In this document: positions 43,630-52,397 of the stretch, piece after piece
How positions within the stretch are numbered: position 1 is the first letter of the stretch
How the letters are laid out: each line of letters opens with the position of its first letter
Assembly (NCBI RefSeq): GCF_038005225.1
Contig: NZ_JBBOSU010000001.1
Span: 2,778,001-2,842,000 of the forward strand
Direction of reading: 5' to 3'
From: Solibacillus sp. FSL K6-1523
GTDB lineage: Bacteria > Bacillota > Bacilli > Bacillales_A > Planococcaceae
DNA: 64,000 nt
Notes under the pieces: model-generated
Database searches by the model: none
Told to the model about the DNA's origin: nothing
Seen by the model: the letters and a program-made list of their open reading frames with translations, nothing else
Made by a program: the position numbers and the translations under genes

Positions 43630-44617
43630 ACAATTTCACCCCTAATTTTGCCCTTTGACCAGCTAATGTTTGCTCATAGGGAAGCGTATATTTTCGGTGC
43701 TGGGCGATTTCATTTAAAGCGGTTTCTAGCGTAGCTTCAGAAAGTATTTCAAACAACGCTTTTTGCTCATCTTGCTCTGTACTGATCAACGTTTGCGAAA
43801 CAACGGCAATGAGCATTTGACGCATCTCCTCCACTGAAACCTCTAAATCCATCAAGCGGTACAAACAATTGATTGTATCCTTGGCATGAATCGTTGAAAT
43901 GACTAAATGACCTGTAAATGCGGCTTGAATGGCAATTTTCGCGGTTTCTTTATCACGAATTTCTCCAACCATAATAACATCCGGAGAATGGCGTAAAATC
44001 GCCTTTAGCCCCGCTGCATACGTAACACCTGCGCGCTCATTTACTTGAATTTGTAACAGTTGCTCCTGGCTACTTTCTACTGGGTCTTCGAGTGATATAA
44101 CGTGACGAGATAACTCGTTGGAACAATATTGTACAAGCGAATACAGAGAAGTTGTTTTTCCAGAACCGGTTGCACCACTTATTAGCAATAAACCTTGCGA
44201 TTGCGTAATAAGCTCACATAGCTCCGTTGCAGTTTTTGTGTCATAACATAGAGTTGAAATGGGAAGTGTGTAATTTTGACGTAATAAACGAATGGCTAAA
44301 CTCTCTTTTTGAAAGGCTGATGGCAAAGTGGAAATTCGGAAGGAATAGAAATGGTCATTAAGCTGTTTTTGAAAAGCACCACTTTGAGGTTTACGTTTCT
44401 CACTAATATCTAAGGAGGATAAAAACTTGAAATAAGAAATCATTCTTTTGGCAATATCACTCTGAAGTTCACCAGCATGAATAAACTGTCCATATTTCCG
44501 AAACATAATTTTGTACTGATGTTCCCCTGGTAGTAAATGCAAATCAGATGCATCAAAATGGCTCGCCCTTAACAATAACTGCTCACACTTATGTTTTATA
44601 ATAGATTCTTGTTCCAT
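43610..44617 (-). CDS. comGA: Competence pilus assembly ATPase ComGA
   Basis: A 335-residue GspE/PilB-type ATPase. Walker A is SGATGSGKTTS (148-157), the Asp box is SLEDPVE, Walker B IMVGEIRD and the His box STIHAKD. The ATG at 44617 lies seven bases after AGAGG. It powers assembly of the DNA-uptake pilus and heads the seven-gene comG operon. No ComK box was confidently identified in the 224-base divergent region. Confidence 0.95.
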   Translation of the reverse strand: MEQESIIKHKCEQLLLRASHFDASDLHLLPGEHQYKIMFRKYGQFIHAGELQSDIAKRMISYFKFLSSLDISEKRKPQSGAFQKQLNDHFYSFRISTLPSAFQKESLAIRLLRQNYTLPISTLCYDTKTATELCELITQSQGLLLISGATGSGKTTSLYSLVQYCSNELSRHVISLEDPVESSQEQLLQIQVNERAGVTYAAGLKAILRHSPDVIMVGEIRDKETAKIAIQAAFTGHLVISTIHAKDTINCLYRLMDLEVSVEEMRQMLIAVVSQTLISTEQDEQKALFEILSEATLETALNEIAQHRKYTLPYEQTLAGQRAKLGVKLYEPTSS

Positions 44618-44841
44618 AATAACGCCTCTCTTCATCTTTTTTTCATAAAGGATACCGCAAAACTATCTTAGCGTTATTATATATTGAAAAAATACGAAAA
44701 CCTATCGAATGATAAAAAGTTTCTTTTTGCACATTATTTTCAATTGAAATCGACCATTCCGATATAAAATATGGTAAAATAATCCTAAGATTTAAAATAT
44801 AATTCATTATATATAAATGAAGAATAAGTGAGGTGATAACA

Positions 44842-45540
44842 ATGATACATCCTATCAAAATAACAAGTACATTAGCAGATGAAACGCGTTTTTCCATCTA
44901 TGAATATATGTTACAGCATAAAAAACACTTTACTGTACAAAATATCGCAGACGAATTTAAAATCCACTCCAATGTTGCTCGACTACATTTAACGAAACTT
45001 GCGGAAATTGGCGCCATTTCATCGGAATATTTAAAAACAGGAAAAGGCGGTCGCCCAGGTCGTGTATACAAAGTGAAACAAGACGGCATCACGATTAGCT
45101 TCCCCCGCCGTGATCATTCTCTTTTATTAAAATGGTCATTAGATTTAATCGCTGAGTTAGGTGAGGTTGCGTTAGAAAAAGCAAATCAGCTTAGCTATGA
45201 GGATGGCAAATTGTTTATTCAGGAATTACTAAGCGAACGAAAACATCGATTACCACTTCCATTTGAAGAAAAAATCAAAATTTTAACGAATTCCGCAAAG
45301 CTTATTGGCTATATTCCAGAAATAAAAGAACATGACAATACAAAAACAATTATTTTCTCCATTTATAATTGCCCATTCCACGATCAAATTGCCCGACATG
45401 GAAAGATTGTTTGTTCGCTACACGAATCGTATTTACGCGGTCAAGTAGAAGTATTATTCAAAACAAAGGTATTTTCTCAGTTCGAAAGCATGCTCCATTC
45501 ATGTGACTTCTGCAACTATAAAATTTCCATTCACGAATAA
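44842..45540 (+). CDS. HTH regulator with Cys-containing C-terminal domain (COG2345/SufR-like)
   Basis: A 232-residue regulator divergent from comGA. An N-terminal winged helix (DETRFSIYEYMLQHKKHFTV then DEFKIHSNVARLHLTKLAEI) has the GRPGRVYKV wing. The C-terminal half contains four cysteines: NCPFHDQIARHGKIVC, and CDFC near the end. SufR-type regulators bind an Fe-S cluster with a similar set, but the spacing here differs in the third gap. ATG 44842 follows GAGGTG by six bases. Confidence 0.75.
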   Translation: MIHPIKITSTLADETRFSIYEYMLQHKKHFTVQNIADEFKIHSNVARLHLTKLAEIGAISSEYLKTGKGGRPGRVYKVKQDGITISFPRRDHSLLLKWSLDLIAELGEVALEKANQLSYEDGKLFIQELLSERKHRLPLPFEEKIKILTNSAKLIGYIPEIKEHDNTKTIIFSIYNCPFHDQIARHGKIVCSLHESYLRGQVEVLFKTKVFSQFESMLHSCDFCNYKISIHE

Positions 45541-45794
45541 TTAGACATCACTATGCGGTCAAAAATAGAAACTTTTAATACGAATTTACGTTGAATGTAA
45601 TATTGGAAAGATGACATTAAAAAAAGTGGGGAAACGGGAATCGACATTTCTTGATAGCGCGGTACTTTAATATGTAAAAAATTCCACTTGTTTGTCACAA
45701 CAATTCCATAACTTGCAGTTTACTTTATAGCGCATCATGTTTTATAATAGATAGGAGATTATTCGATTTTATGCAAAAGGAGGGGAATTCTTCA

Positions 45795-46037
45795 ATGAGC
45801 AATATGTATAAAGTTATGGCATTCTGGACTGCTATTTTCGCCGTTATGTTCTACCTTGGTGGTATGAATGAGGTTTCGCTATTATTCTTAGGTAATACTG
45901 GTTTATTCTTATTATTAGGCTTCTTAAATCTTTCAGAGCGCATGTACATGTACATCTTCGGTGCGTATTTAACAGTTTTCTTTGCAGGATTTACGTACTA
46001 TACAACGTTCTTACACACTCCAGGTGGAGGACACTAA
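45795..46037 (+). CDS. yqgY: DUF2626 membrane protein YqgY
   Basis: An 80-residue protein with three hydrophobic helices, ending in YMYIFGAYLTVFFAGFTYYT and a Gly/His tail. The order and sequence match B. subtilis YqgY. The ATG at 45795 is preferred: AAAGGAGGGG precedes it, and the earlier in-frame ATG precedes that site. Function unknown, conserved beside comG. Confidence 0.88.
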   Translation: MSNMYKVMAFWTAIFAVMFYLGGMNEVSLLFLGNTGLFLLLGFLNLSERMYMYIFGAYLTVFFAGFTYYTTFLHTPGGGH

Positions 46038-46047
46038 TACGCAACAC

Positions 46048-46085
46048 AAAACCGACTAGTCAAATTGGCTAGTCGGTTTTTGATT
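46048..46085. terminator. yqgY terminator
   Basis: AAACCGACTAG pairs with CTAGTCGGTTT, followed by TTGATTTC on the plus strand. Confidence 0.8.
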
Positions 46086-46127
46086 TCATATTTGAACAAC
46101 TACTCAGTACTACCAGCTCACTAAGGA

Positions 46128-46187
46128 ACAAAGGCTAAGCCCGTCACGACCTGTGACAACGCCTTTGTGACCAACCTCGTGTTGGCC
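46128..46187 (+). repeat. Free central module of the repeat family (copy G)
   Basis: Three stems in the same layout as the middle of copies C, D and F: AAAGGC/GCCTTT enclosing GTCAC/GTGAC, then CCAAC/GTTGG, with the shared linkers TAAG, AAC, TGA and terminal CC. No proximal or distal arms are present, so the module exists independently. Its last base lies in the stop codon of yqgX. Confidence 0.78.
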
Positions 46188-46843
46188 TAAAAACCATTAA
46201 GAAACGGGTTTGCATCCATTTCAGCTGCTGGTGTTGTGTAATTACCATGACCTGGATAAATAATCGTATCCTCTGGTAAAGACAATAATTTATCATGAAT
46301 GGACTGCACTAATGTTTTCATCGACCCCCCGATTAAATCCGTACGCCCAACGCTGCGTTCAAATAGCGTATCCCCGACAATTGCAAATCCATCCTCTTTA
46401 AAAATAAACGATATACTTCCTGGTGAATGCCCTGGTGTATGCACTACTTCAAATGTAAAATCACCAATTGTAAGTGGTCCTTCTTGACGGAGGATATGCG
46501 CTTCATTTGGCGCCTTTACAACATAATTTGGAAGCTCAGCATATTTCCCTGAGCCATTTTTTAACGGATCTGCAAGCCAGCTCACTTCTTTTTCATGCAC
46601 ATAAAGCGGAAGATCCTCAAAAGCTTCTCTTACCGTGTCAACAGCACCAATATGATCAAAATGGGTATGCGTTAATAAAATTGCTAAAGGCTTTAATCCG
46701 TTTTTGCGTAACGTACTTATTAAAAAGTCCGCTTGTTCACCTGGATCAAAAATTAAACATTCTTTCTTTTTATTACTCACTATGTAACAATTTGTTTGTA
46801 TTGGTCCAAGTGGGTAAACACGGACATTATAGTTAACCATCAT
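46187..46843 (-). CDS. yqgX: MBL-fold hydrolase YqgX (glyoxalase II-like)
   Basis: A 218-residue metallo-beta-lactamase-fold protein. Zinc motif THTHFDHIGA, then His in HTPGHSPGS, Asp in VGDTLF and His in YPGHGNYT are intact, as in glyoxalase II-like enzymes. AGGAGG precedes the ATG pair. The gene ends NPFLNGF with TAG lying inside GGCC of the adjoining repeat module, so the stop codon seems to be supplied by the inserted repeat. Confidence 0.9.
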   Translation of the reverse strand: MMVNYNVRVYPLGPIQTNCYIVSNKKKECLIFDPGEQADFLISTLRKNGLKPLAILLTHTHFDHIGAVDTVREAFEDLPLYVHEKEVSWLADPLKNGSGKYAELPNYVVKAPNEAHILRQEGPLTIGDFTFEVVHTPGHSPGSISFIFKEDGFAIVGDTLFERSVGRTDLIGGSMKTLVQSIHDKLLSLPEDTIIYPGHGNYTTPAAEMDANPFLNGF

Positions 46844-47026
46844 AATTCCTCCTACTTTATCAGTTATTACATCTTTTCAATTATATCAATTATCTATTTC
46901 AATGAAAACATTCGTTCATATAAACGTCATTTTTAGTTCTCGACAAACGAACTGGAAACCTTTACAATAAAGGAGGAATATTGTTTGCGACATTATTTGT
47001 TAATGTCGAAAGGAGTGGCAATTTTA

Positions 47027-47203
47027 ATGAACTTATTAATGATTATTTTCGGTTTAGTTGCATTGTTAGGCGTAGTTGGCATATTCCAATCAATCAAAGA
47101 AAAAAACATTTTAGCAATTGCTTTTAACGCAGCAGCTGCAGGTGTATTTGGTTGGTTCGTAATCATGACGGTTTTAAACCAAGGCTATCCACCAACTAAC
47201 TAA
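47027..47203 (+). CDS. yqgW: DUF2759 membrane protein YqgW
   Basis: A 58-residue protein with two hydrophobic helices (MNLLMIIFGLVALLGVVGIF and FGWFVIMTVL) separated by SIKEKNILAIAFN. Size, sequence type and neighbours agree with B. subtilis YqgW. The ATG at 47027 follows AAAGGAG; the longer frame begins before it. Function unknown. Confidence 0.85.
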   Translation: MNLLMIIFGLVALLGVVGIFQSIKEKNILAIAFNAAAAGVFGWFVIMTVLNQGYPPTN

Positions 47204-47211
47204 TTAATGGC

Positions 47212-47247
47212 AAAAAACGTATCGCTTTTATAGCGGTACGTTTTTTG
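47212..47247 (+). terminator. yqgW terminator
   Basis: AAAACGTATCGCT pairs with AGCGGTACGTTTT, followed by T-rich sequence. Confidence 0.85.
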
Positions 47248-47265
47248 TTTTTCTAAAGAAACAGG

Positions 47266-47293
47266 AAAAGCGCCTCAATTAAGAGACGCTTTT
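47266..47293 (-). terminator. ltaS-like gene terminator
   Basis: AAAAGCGTCTC pairs with GAGGCGCTTTT on the minus strand, two bases beyond the gene. Confidence 0.7.
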
Positions 47294-47295
47294 CT

Positions 47296-49194
47296 TTATT
47301 TAACAGAATCGATTTTTAAATTCCCTGTTTTTTCATCATAGAAACGAAGTAAGTCTCCGTTAATAATCGCATCGTTATACTGTAATTCTTTCGTAGCACG
47401 ATCGATATACGGCTGACAGTTTTCCACTTCAATTTCATCCCCCGTTGCACGGTCATAACAAGCCTCACTCGCATAAACTAACTCGTCTGTGATGATGCGC
47501 CCGTCACGGAAAATAACGAAATCCTCATGTTCCTCAGAAAATAAATCTGCCCCAAGTTGCATATCCTTCGACGTATCAATACCAAGTAAATGCAATATCG
47601 TTGGGCGAATATCTAATTGTCCTGATACTGTATCCATCACTTGTCCATCATTAGAACCTGGAATATGGATGTAAAATGGAACTGCTTGTAATAAAGCACT
47701 GTCCATTGGTGTAATTTCTTCTTTACCTAAATATTGCGCCATTGCTTTATTATGGTTTTCTGAAATTCCGTAGTGGTCACCATACATCACAATAATTGAA
47801 TTTTCATAGATTCCTTGCTCTTTTAAATCATCAAAGAATTCTTTAACCGCTTCATCTAAATAACGAACGGTTTGGAAATAACGATTTAATGTGCCAGAAT
47901 TTGAATCAAACTCCGGAATTAAAATATCCTCTTCATCCAAGTAGAATGGATAGTGATTTGTTAATGTTATTAAACGACTGTAAAACGGTTGAGGCATTTC
48001 CGCCATAAGCTTTGCTGATTGATCAAAGAACGGAATATCTTTCAGTCCCCAGTTTACAGACTCTTCTTCTTTTACCTCATACGACTCCACATCATAGAAT
48101 TTATCGATGTTAAATGACTGATAAATCATATCACGGTTCCAAAACGACTTGTTATTGGCATGCATGACATTTGTAAAGTAACCATTTTCTCCTAGTCGCT
48201 CCGCAAATGAATTATACGTGTTCCCACCATGTGTGAAGAATACCGCCCCTCGGCCTAAACCAAATAGCGAGTTTTCAAAAATAAATTCAGAGTCAGATGT
48301 TTTCCCTAACCCCGTTTGATGATAGAAATCATTGAAATAATAAGTGTCTTTATCTTGCGTTAATGAATTAAGGAATGGTGTGATTACTTCTCCATTCATT
48401 TCATTGTTAATGACAAACGTTTGTAACGATTCTAACGAGATTGCAATGACATTACGTCCCTCGTATTTACCAAGCATTTTTACATTTGGCTCTGCTTGAT
48501 TTGCACGTACATAGTTATTCACTTCAACTAATTCACTGCCATCCGCTAATGCACGTTGAGCAGAAGATTTCGATTGGATATAAATATCATATAGATGATA
48601 ATTGTACGTCCCTAAGTTTTTCACTAATAATTCACGGTCAAAGCTTCGTGTTAATAGCTGTGGACGCTCAGTTTCTGCTAACCCTAAGTTTAAAAAGAAA
48701 ACAGCAGTGGCCATTACGAAATAAGCTTTACGTCCATCTTTACGAATTGGTAACAAATCACCATCATTTTTTGGAATAAATTTAACTGCGATTAACAAAA
48801 TAAATACATCCATAAAGTATAATATATCTATCGGGTTAATAATTTCCATTGCGGACGTTCCCAGTCCACTAAAGTTGCTCGTTTGGAATAGAACTGGCAA
48901 AGTTACAAAGTCATTGTAGAAACGATAAAATGCTACGTTTCCGTATAGTACGAATGCGAGCACAATGCTCCCACCTACGATATAGCGATTTCTCGTCTTT
49001 TGCGTTTTGAAAAATAATGAAAGGCCGTAAAAGAATAATAAGAAGCTAATTGGATTAATGAACAAAATAAAAGTTTGCATCATATTTTCTAACTTCATAT
49101 CAAAACTTGTCTCATAAACGATAACCGTTTTAATCCAAGTTGCTATTACAGCAATCGCTAATATCGAATGTTTAGGCCATTTAAAAGATTTCAT
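47296..49194 (-). CDS. yqgS: LtaS-family lipoteichoic acid synthase (YqgS)
   Basis: A 632-residue membrane enzyme: five N-terminal transmembrane helices (about 10-155), then an extracellular sulfatase-like domain. VIAISLESLQTFVIN holds the metal-binding Glu, GLGKTSDSEF the catalytic Thr, and MYGDHYGISENH the Asp-His metal pair. It polymerises glycerol phosphate from phosphatidylglycerol onto the LTA chain or primes it. B. subtilis YqgS occupies the same position in this gene cluster. Other LtaS paralogues elsewhere are likely. Confidence 0.92.
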   Translation of the reverse strand: MKSFKWPKHSILAIAVIATWIKTVIVYETSFDMKLENMMQTFILFINPISFLLFFYGLSLFFKTQKTRNRYIVGGSIVLAFVLYGNVAFYRFYNDFVTLPVLFQTSNFSGLGTSAMEIINPIDILYFMDVFILLIAVKFIPKNDGDLLPIRKDGRKAYFVMATAVFFLNLGLAETERPQLLTRSFDRELLVKNLGTYNYHLYDIYIQSKSSAQRALADGSELVEVNNYVRANQAEPNVKMLGKYEGRNVIAISLESLQTFVINNEMNGEVITPFLNSLTQDKDTYYFNDFYHQTGLGKTSDSEFIFENSLFGLGRGAVFFTHGGNTYNSFAERLGENGYFTNVMHANNKSFWNRDMIYQSFNIDKFYDVESYEVKEEESVNWGLKDIPFFDQSAKLMAEMPQPFYSRLITLTNHYPFYLDEEDILIPEFDSNSGTLNRYFQTVRYLDEAVKEFFDDLKEQGIYENSIIVMYGDHYGISENHNKAMAQYLGKEEITPMDSALLQAVPFYIHIPGSNDGQVMDTVSGQLDIRPTILHLLGIDTSKDMQLGADLFSEEHEDFVIFRDGRIITDELVYASEACYDRATGDEIEVENCQPYIDRATKELQYNDAIINGDLLRFYDEKTGNLKIDSVK

Positions 49195-49375
49195 TTCCTA
49201 ACATCCTCTCCTCATAATCAAACTCGTTATTTAGTATATTTCTATTTAAAAATAGTAACTTTCAATGAAACAAAATATATCTTAATCTTTTTTATTTATT
49301 TTATCAATCATTTTGTTTTGAAAATTACTCTAGTAATAAGTACGTTTAACTTTTAAAAAGGTTTCATGACAAAAC

Positions 49376-49405
49376 ATAAAACAGCGGTAAATTCCGCTGT
49401 TTTAT
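49376..49405. terminator. Perfect hairpin, terminator-like
   Basis: ATAAAACAGCGG pairs perfectly with CCGCTGTTTTAT. Both sides offer A/T tracts. It lies upstream of yqgS and downstream of yqgQ, so it may end yqgQ transcripts. Confidence 0.6.
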
Positions 49406-49425
49406 GGTCATACAATCAAAAATAA

Positions 49426-49620
49426 GATCAATTACGCCTCGGCGTAATTGCGTCCAGATTTTTTCGAGCTCGCTCGAAAAGCTTCCCTTAAAAAATCTGT
49501 GACATCTGCCGGGGCTTAACTTGATTCAGCCAGGGTTTGAACCCCAACGCAAGTAAAATTACATTTTCGGCATTCATCCTCCACTTATAGAAGTAGGGGA
49601 CTTCTGCTGAATTAAGTTAA
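49426..49620 (+). repeat. Intergenic repeat family, copy E (distal hairpin interrupted)
   Basis: Proximal AATTACGCCTCGGCGTAATT, CCAGATTTTTT, CGAGCTCGCTCG and AAAAAATCTGTGACATC are intact. The distal stem starts CTTAACTTGATTCAGCC, but its partner (GCTGAATTAAGTTAA) lies about 50 bases further on than in other copies, as if extra DNA entered the loop. Confidence 0.8.
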
Positions 49621-49698
49621 AGTAATTTATATTTTATGGATGGCATCGGGATTTCCTTATTCAACTGAAACTTCCCTATCACAATCTCTATTATTATA

Positions 49699-49911
49699 CT
49701 ACAATTGATTTGTTTTGGCTTCTTTTATCTTTCTTTCCTCTTGGCGTAAGATTAACATCGCCATTTGGTAGTCTTTAAGATCTAAAAAATTAGCCTTGTA
49801 TAATTCTTTTATTTCATCTTCCATTAAATACAAATCACCAATGCGGTCACGCGTGTATATATAAATACCGTATCGTTTTAATAACTCAATAATATCTAAC
49901 ATTGATTGCAT
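49699..49911 (-). CDS. yqgQ: YqgQ family protein
   Basis: A 70-residue helical protein, MLDIIELLKRYGIYIYTRDR then LYLMEDEIKELYKANFLDL, matching the DUF910/YqgQ family in size and place. YqgQ has a three-helix fold suggested to bind single-stranded nucleic acid, though its role is unknown. GGGGG precedes the ATG. It lies 18 bases downstream of yqgN. Confidence 0.85.
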   Translation of the reverse strand: MQSMLDIIELLKRYGIYIYTRDRIGDLYLMEDEIKELYKANFLDLKDYQMAMLILRQEERKIKEAKTNQL

Positions 49912-49929
49912 AATTGTTCCCCCTGTGAA

Positions 49930-50493
49930 CTATTGAAAGTTCAATCGTCCTTTATCCGTAATTAGTATATGAATCGGAATATCATGTGGTTCTTTCGGAA
50001 TTTGATCCATTAATTGTTCTTCAAAAGCTAAGGATATTAACTCACCTTGAAATGATGGTAAGTAGCGATCATAATATCCGCCTCCAAAGCCAATGCGATA
50101 ACCACTGTTATCAAAAATGACACCCGGTACTATAATAACATCAATTTTATTTTTTTCCACAAGTTCCGTCTGCGCAGGTATTGGCTCTAAAATATTTTTA
50201 AAGACACGCTCCGTTTGCATAAAACTGTTAATTGCATAAAATGCCATTGTACGATCTGCTGGTTCACATTTTGGAACGACTACGCGCTTTCCTAATTGCC
50301 AAAGTTGCTCGATAATAGCCGTTGTATCTACTTCTGGTTGGTTGCTAATTGTTATGGCAATTGTTTTTGCATTTCGAATCACTTGCTCGTCAAATAACTT
50401 TTTGGCAATTACAAGCGAACGGTTTCGATAGTCACTTGTCGACATTTGGTTTAACTGTTGTATAACCCGAATGCGTAGCTGCTTCTTTTCCAT
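49930..50493 (-). CDS. yqgN: 5-formyltetrahydrofolate cyclo-ligase
   Basis: A 187-residue enzyme that turns 5-formyl-THF into 5,10-methenyl-THF with ATP. The family motif is VIVPGVIFDNSGYRIGFGGG then YYDRYL, and KRVVVPKCEPADRTMAF lies in the nucleotide half. It is followed by yqgQ, as in B. subtilis (with genes omitted). Folate supply links it to the GcvT reaction. Confidence 0.93.
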   Translation of the reverse strand: MEKKQLRIRVIQQLNQMSTSDYRNRSLVIAKKLFDEQVIRNAKTIAITISNQPEVDTTAIIEQLWQLGKRVVVPKCEPADRTMAFYAINSFMQTERVFKNILEPIPAQTELVEKNKIDVIIVPGVIFDNSGYRIGFGGGYYDRYLPSFQGELISLAFEEQLMDQIPKEPHDIPIHILITDKGRLNFQ

Positions 50494-50689
50494 ACGATTC
50501 CCCTACTCTCAAAAGTTTACACAACGGCTCTCCTTCAAAAGATAAGCCCCTATAGTATATATGAATCCAAAAAATTCAACTCCTGCTCAATTGGCGCGAG
50601 TTGAGTACTTTCTTCTATGTATATATCTATGAAATAGTCTACTCTTCTATTCATAAAAAAGGTCTAAATGAGACAAATTGAAAGTAAAA

Positions 50690-50716
50690 AGCCAAAACCA
50701 ACAAGTGGTTCTGGCT
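50690..50716 (-). terminator. rpmG terminator
   Basis: AGCCAGAACCA pairs with TGGTTTTGGCT, followed on the minus strand by TTTTTAC. Confidence 0.85.
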
Positions 50717-50726
50717 AATTGAGCAA

Positions 50727-50876
50727 TTACTTTGTTTCACGGTGAGTAGTGTATTTCTTCTCACGTGAGCAATATTTTTTAAGTTCAAGACGCTCTGGAT
50801 TGTTACGCTTGTTCTTTTTTGAAATATAGTTACGTTCGCCGCAGTCTGTGCAAGCTAAAGTAATGTTTACGCGCAT
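50727..50876 (-). CDS. rpmG: 50S ribosomal protein L33
   Basis: A 49-residue protein, [20 protein letters not shown] to the end THRETK. The first Cys pair (CTDC) is present, but the second pair is reduced to YCSREKK, so only three of four zinc ligands remain, as in some Bacillus L33 paralogues. ATG 50876 is preferred over 50879 by spacing from GGGAGGG. It opens the conserved yqg gene run. Confidence 0.95.
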   Translation of the reverse strand: MRVNITLACTDCGERNYISKKNKRNNPERLELKKYCSREKKYTTHRETK

Positions 50877-51154
50877 CATTAACCCTCCCACTCTAATTCA
50901 AGAATTCTAATTTAAAATTGAGCATGATTTATACGACTTACCCATTATAACATGTTTTATAAATAAATCCAGTTGTTATTTAATAATTGATTAAACTTTT
51001 TTAAGAAAAATTGTCCTTTATAATAAGTAGAAAGTGCAATTGGCTGTTTAACTACTTCATTGACGTTCAAACAATCATTGCAGGAAATAACGTCGAGGTG
51101 CCATTAATATGATAAAATAGATGTTAGAAACGTTCAATACTAGGAGGACTCAAA

Positions 51155-51619
51155 GTGGATATCTCAACAATTATTATGATAATCGGAATCGTTTTTATTA
51201 TTATTTCCATGTTCTTAAAAGATAAATCACATAAAATAGAGAACGATTTAGAAGACTTATCAATTAATATTTATCAAGAAACAAATGCACTAAAGCGACG
51301 TATTAAAACAGTAGAAGAGGAACTTTTAGTCGAACCAAACTTCCAAATTCAACCGAAGAAAAAATCGCCTGCGAGACAAAAGGACGCAATGGAGACCTTT
51401 CAACAAGTAGCTGCCCAAGTAAAGGCCGCTCAAGTATACGGTTCCCAAACGACACCACCCGCGCCGATAACACAAGAAACAAAACCGATTAATGGGATTT
51501 TAGTAAGCCAAGTGCTTGCTTTAAATGAACAGGGTCATTCGATTGAAGAAATTAGTATACGCTCCACATTAACGCATACACAAATCCAATCCATTCTTGC
51601 TACGGGAGGCCGTTTATGA
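51155..51619 (+). CDS. Membrane-anchored protein, unknown (paired with MltG-like gene)
   Basis: A 154-residue protein with an N-terminal transmembrane helix (IIMIIGIVFIIISMFL), a coiled-coil-like stretch (NALKRRIKTVEEELL), a Pro/Gln-rich linker and a C-terminal helix-turn-helix-like segment (VLALNEQGHSIEEISIRSTL). GTG start after AGGAGG. Its stop overlaps the next start (ATGA). Function unknown. Confidence 0.7.
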   Translation: MDISTIIMIIGIVFIIISMFLKDKSHKIENDLEDLSINIYQETNALKRRIKTVEEELLVEPNFQIQPKKKSPARQKDAMETFQQVAAQVKAAQVYGSQTTPPAPITQETKPINGILVSQVLALNEQGHSIEEISIRSTLTHTQIQSILATGGRL

Positions 51620-52095
51620 AAACTTCCTTACGTGCATTTGGGATCGGTTTATTTCTAGCTGGCGCAAGTTTTACGTTGTACGAAAAATTCGGACCGAGTG
51701 CCACAACACAAGACATTTCCCAATATGAAGAACAAATTGCCGCATACGAACAACAAATCGACAGTCTAGAACAGCAGCTCCAAAAAGAAAACACGGTAAC
51801 CTCTACAGTAAAAGAATCTGAAAATCATGATGCAAAAAAGGAGCAGCCGACCGATAGCGATTCAAAAGAAAAAGATATCATTACGCGCACGATTTACATA
51901 TACGAAAACATGTCGCTTTATGAAATTGGTCAGCAACTAGAAGCAGAGCAAATCGTAAAAAATGGGCGCGAAATCGAACTCTACTTGTCAAAGCCTGAGT
52001 TTTCACGTTCCATCCAAAAAGGTGCATTTGATTTACACTCCGATATGACGATCGATGAAATTGCTAAAACACTGACGGGTAAAAAATTGGACTAA
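51616..52095 (+). CDS. MltG/YceG-like domain protein, small
   Basis: A 159-residue protein with a signal-anchor helix, a coiled coil of Gln/Glu repeats (YEEQIAAYEQQIDSLEQQLQ), a charged linker, and a C-terminal LysM-like portion of the MltG family (MSLYEIGQQLEAEQIVKNGR then KGAFDLHSDMTIDEIAKTLTG). The catalytic transglycosylase domain of MltG is absent, so it is probably a binding or scaffold protein. Coupled to the preceding gene. Confidence 0.72.
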   Translation: MKTSLRAFGIGLFLAGASFTLYEKFGPSATTQDISQYEEQIAAYEQQIDSLEQQLQKENTVTSTVKESENHDAKKEQPTDSDSKEKDIITRTIYIYENMSLYEIGQQLEAEQIVKNGREIELYLSKPEFSRSIQKGAFDLHSDMTIDEIAKTLTGKKLD

Positions 52096-52171
52096 TATTG
52101 TCCGTCCATAATAATAGCATTTCTTATTTTAATCGAAGAAGTAAGACCATTAAGATACCGTTTCCTATTTT

Positions 52172-52215
52172 AAAAAAACGCATTCGAAAAAATCCATTTC
52201 GAATGCGTTTTTTTC
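52172..52215. terminator. Terminator after MltG-like gene
   Basis: AACGCATTCGAAA pairs with TTTCGAATGCGTT, flanked by A and T tracts on both sides. Confidence 0.9.
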
Positions 52216-52220
52216 ATTAA

Positions 52221-52397
52221 ATCAATTACACAACGGCGTAATTGCGTCCAGATTTTTTTCGAGCGAGCCCTAAGTTCGTCGCGTCCATCCGACAACGGCT
52301 AACTGACCTGCATCACGCAGGCCTCCTAAAGAATCTGTGACATCCGCCGGGGCTTAACTAGATTTAGTAGGGGTTTTGCCCCCACTAAATTTAGTTA
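52221..52397 (+). repeat. Intergenic repeat family, copy F (with divergent module)
   Basis: Proximal CGGCGTAATTGCGTCCAG and AGATTTTTTT are followed by a module on the plus strand with different stems: AGCC/GGCT, GTCG/CGAC, CCTGC/GCAGG. The distal hairpin AACTAGATTTAGT/ACTAAATTTAGTT has a different sequence from copy D but equal pairing. The left arm of the proximal palindrome is decayed (AATTACACAAC). Confidence 0.85.

Larger units (their letters stand above)
49195..49698. other. Intergenic region with terminator and repeat copy E
   Basis: It includes the yqgS promoter side, the hairpin at 49376-49405 and repeat copy E (49426-49620). No gene seen. Confidence 0.6.
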
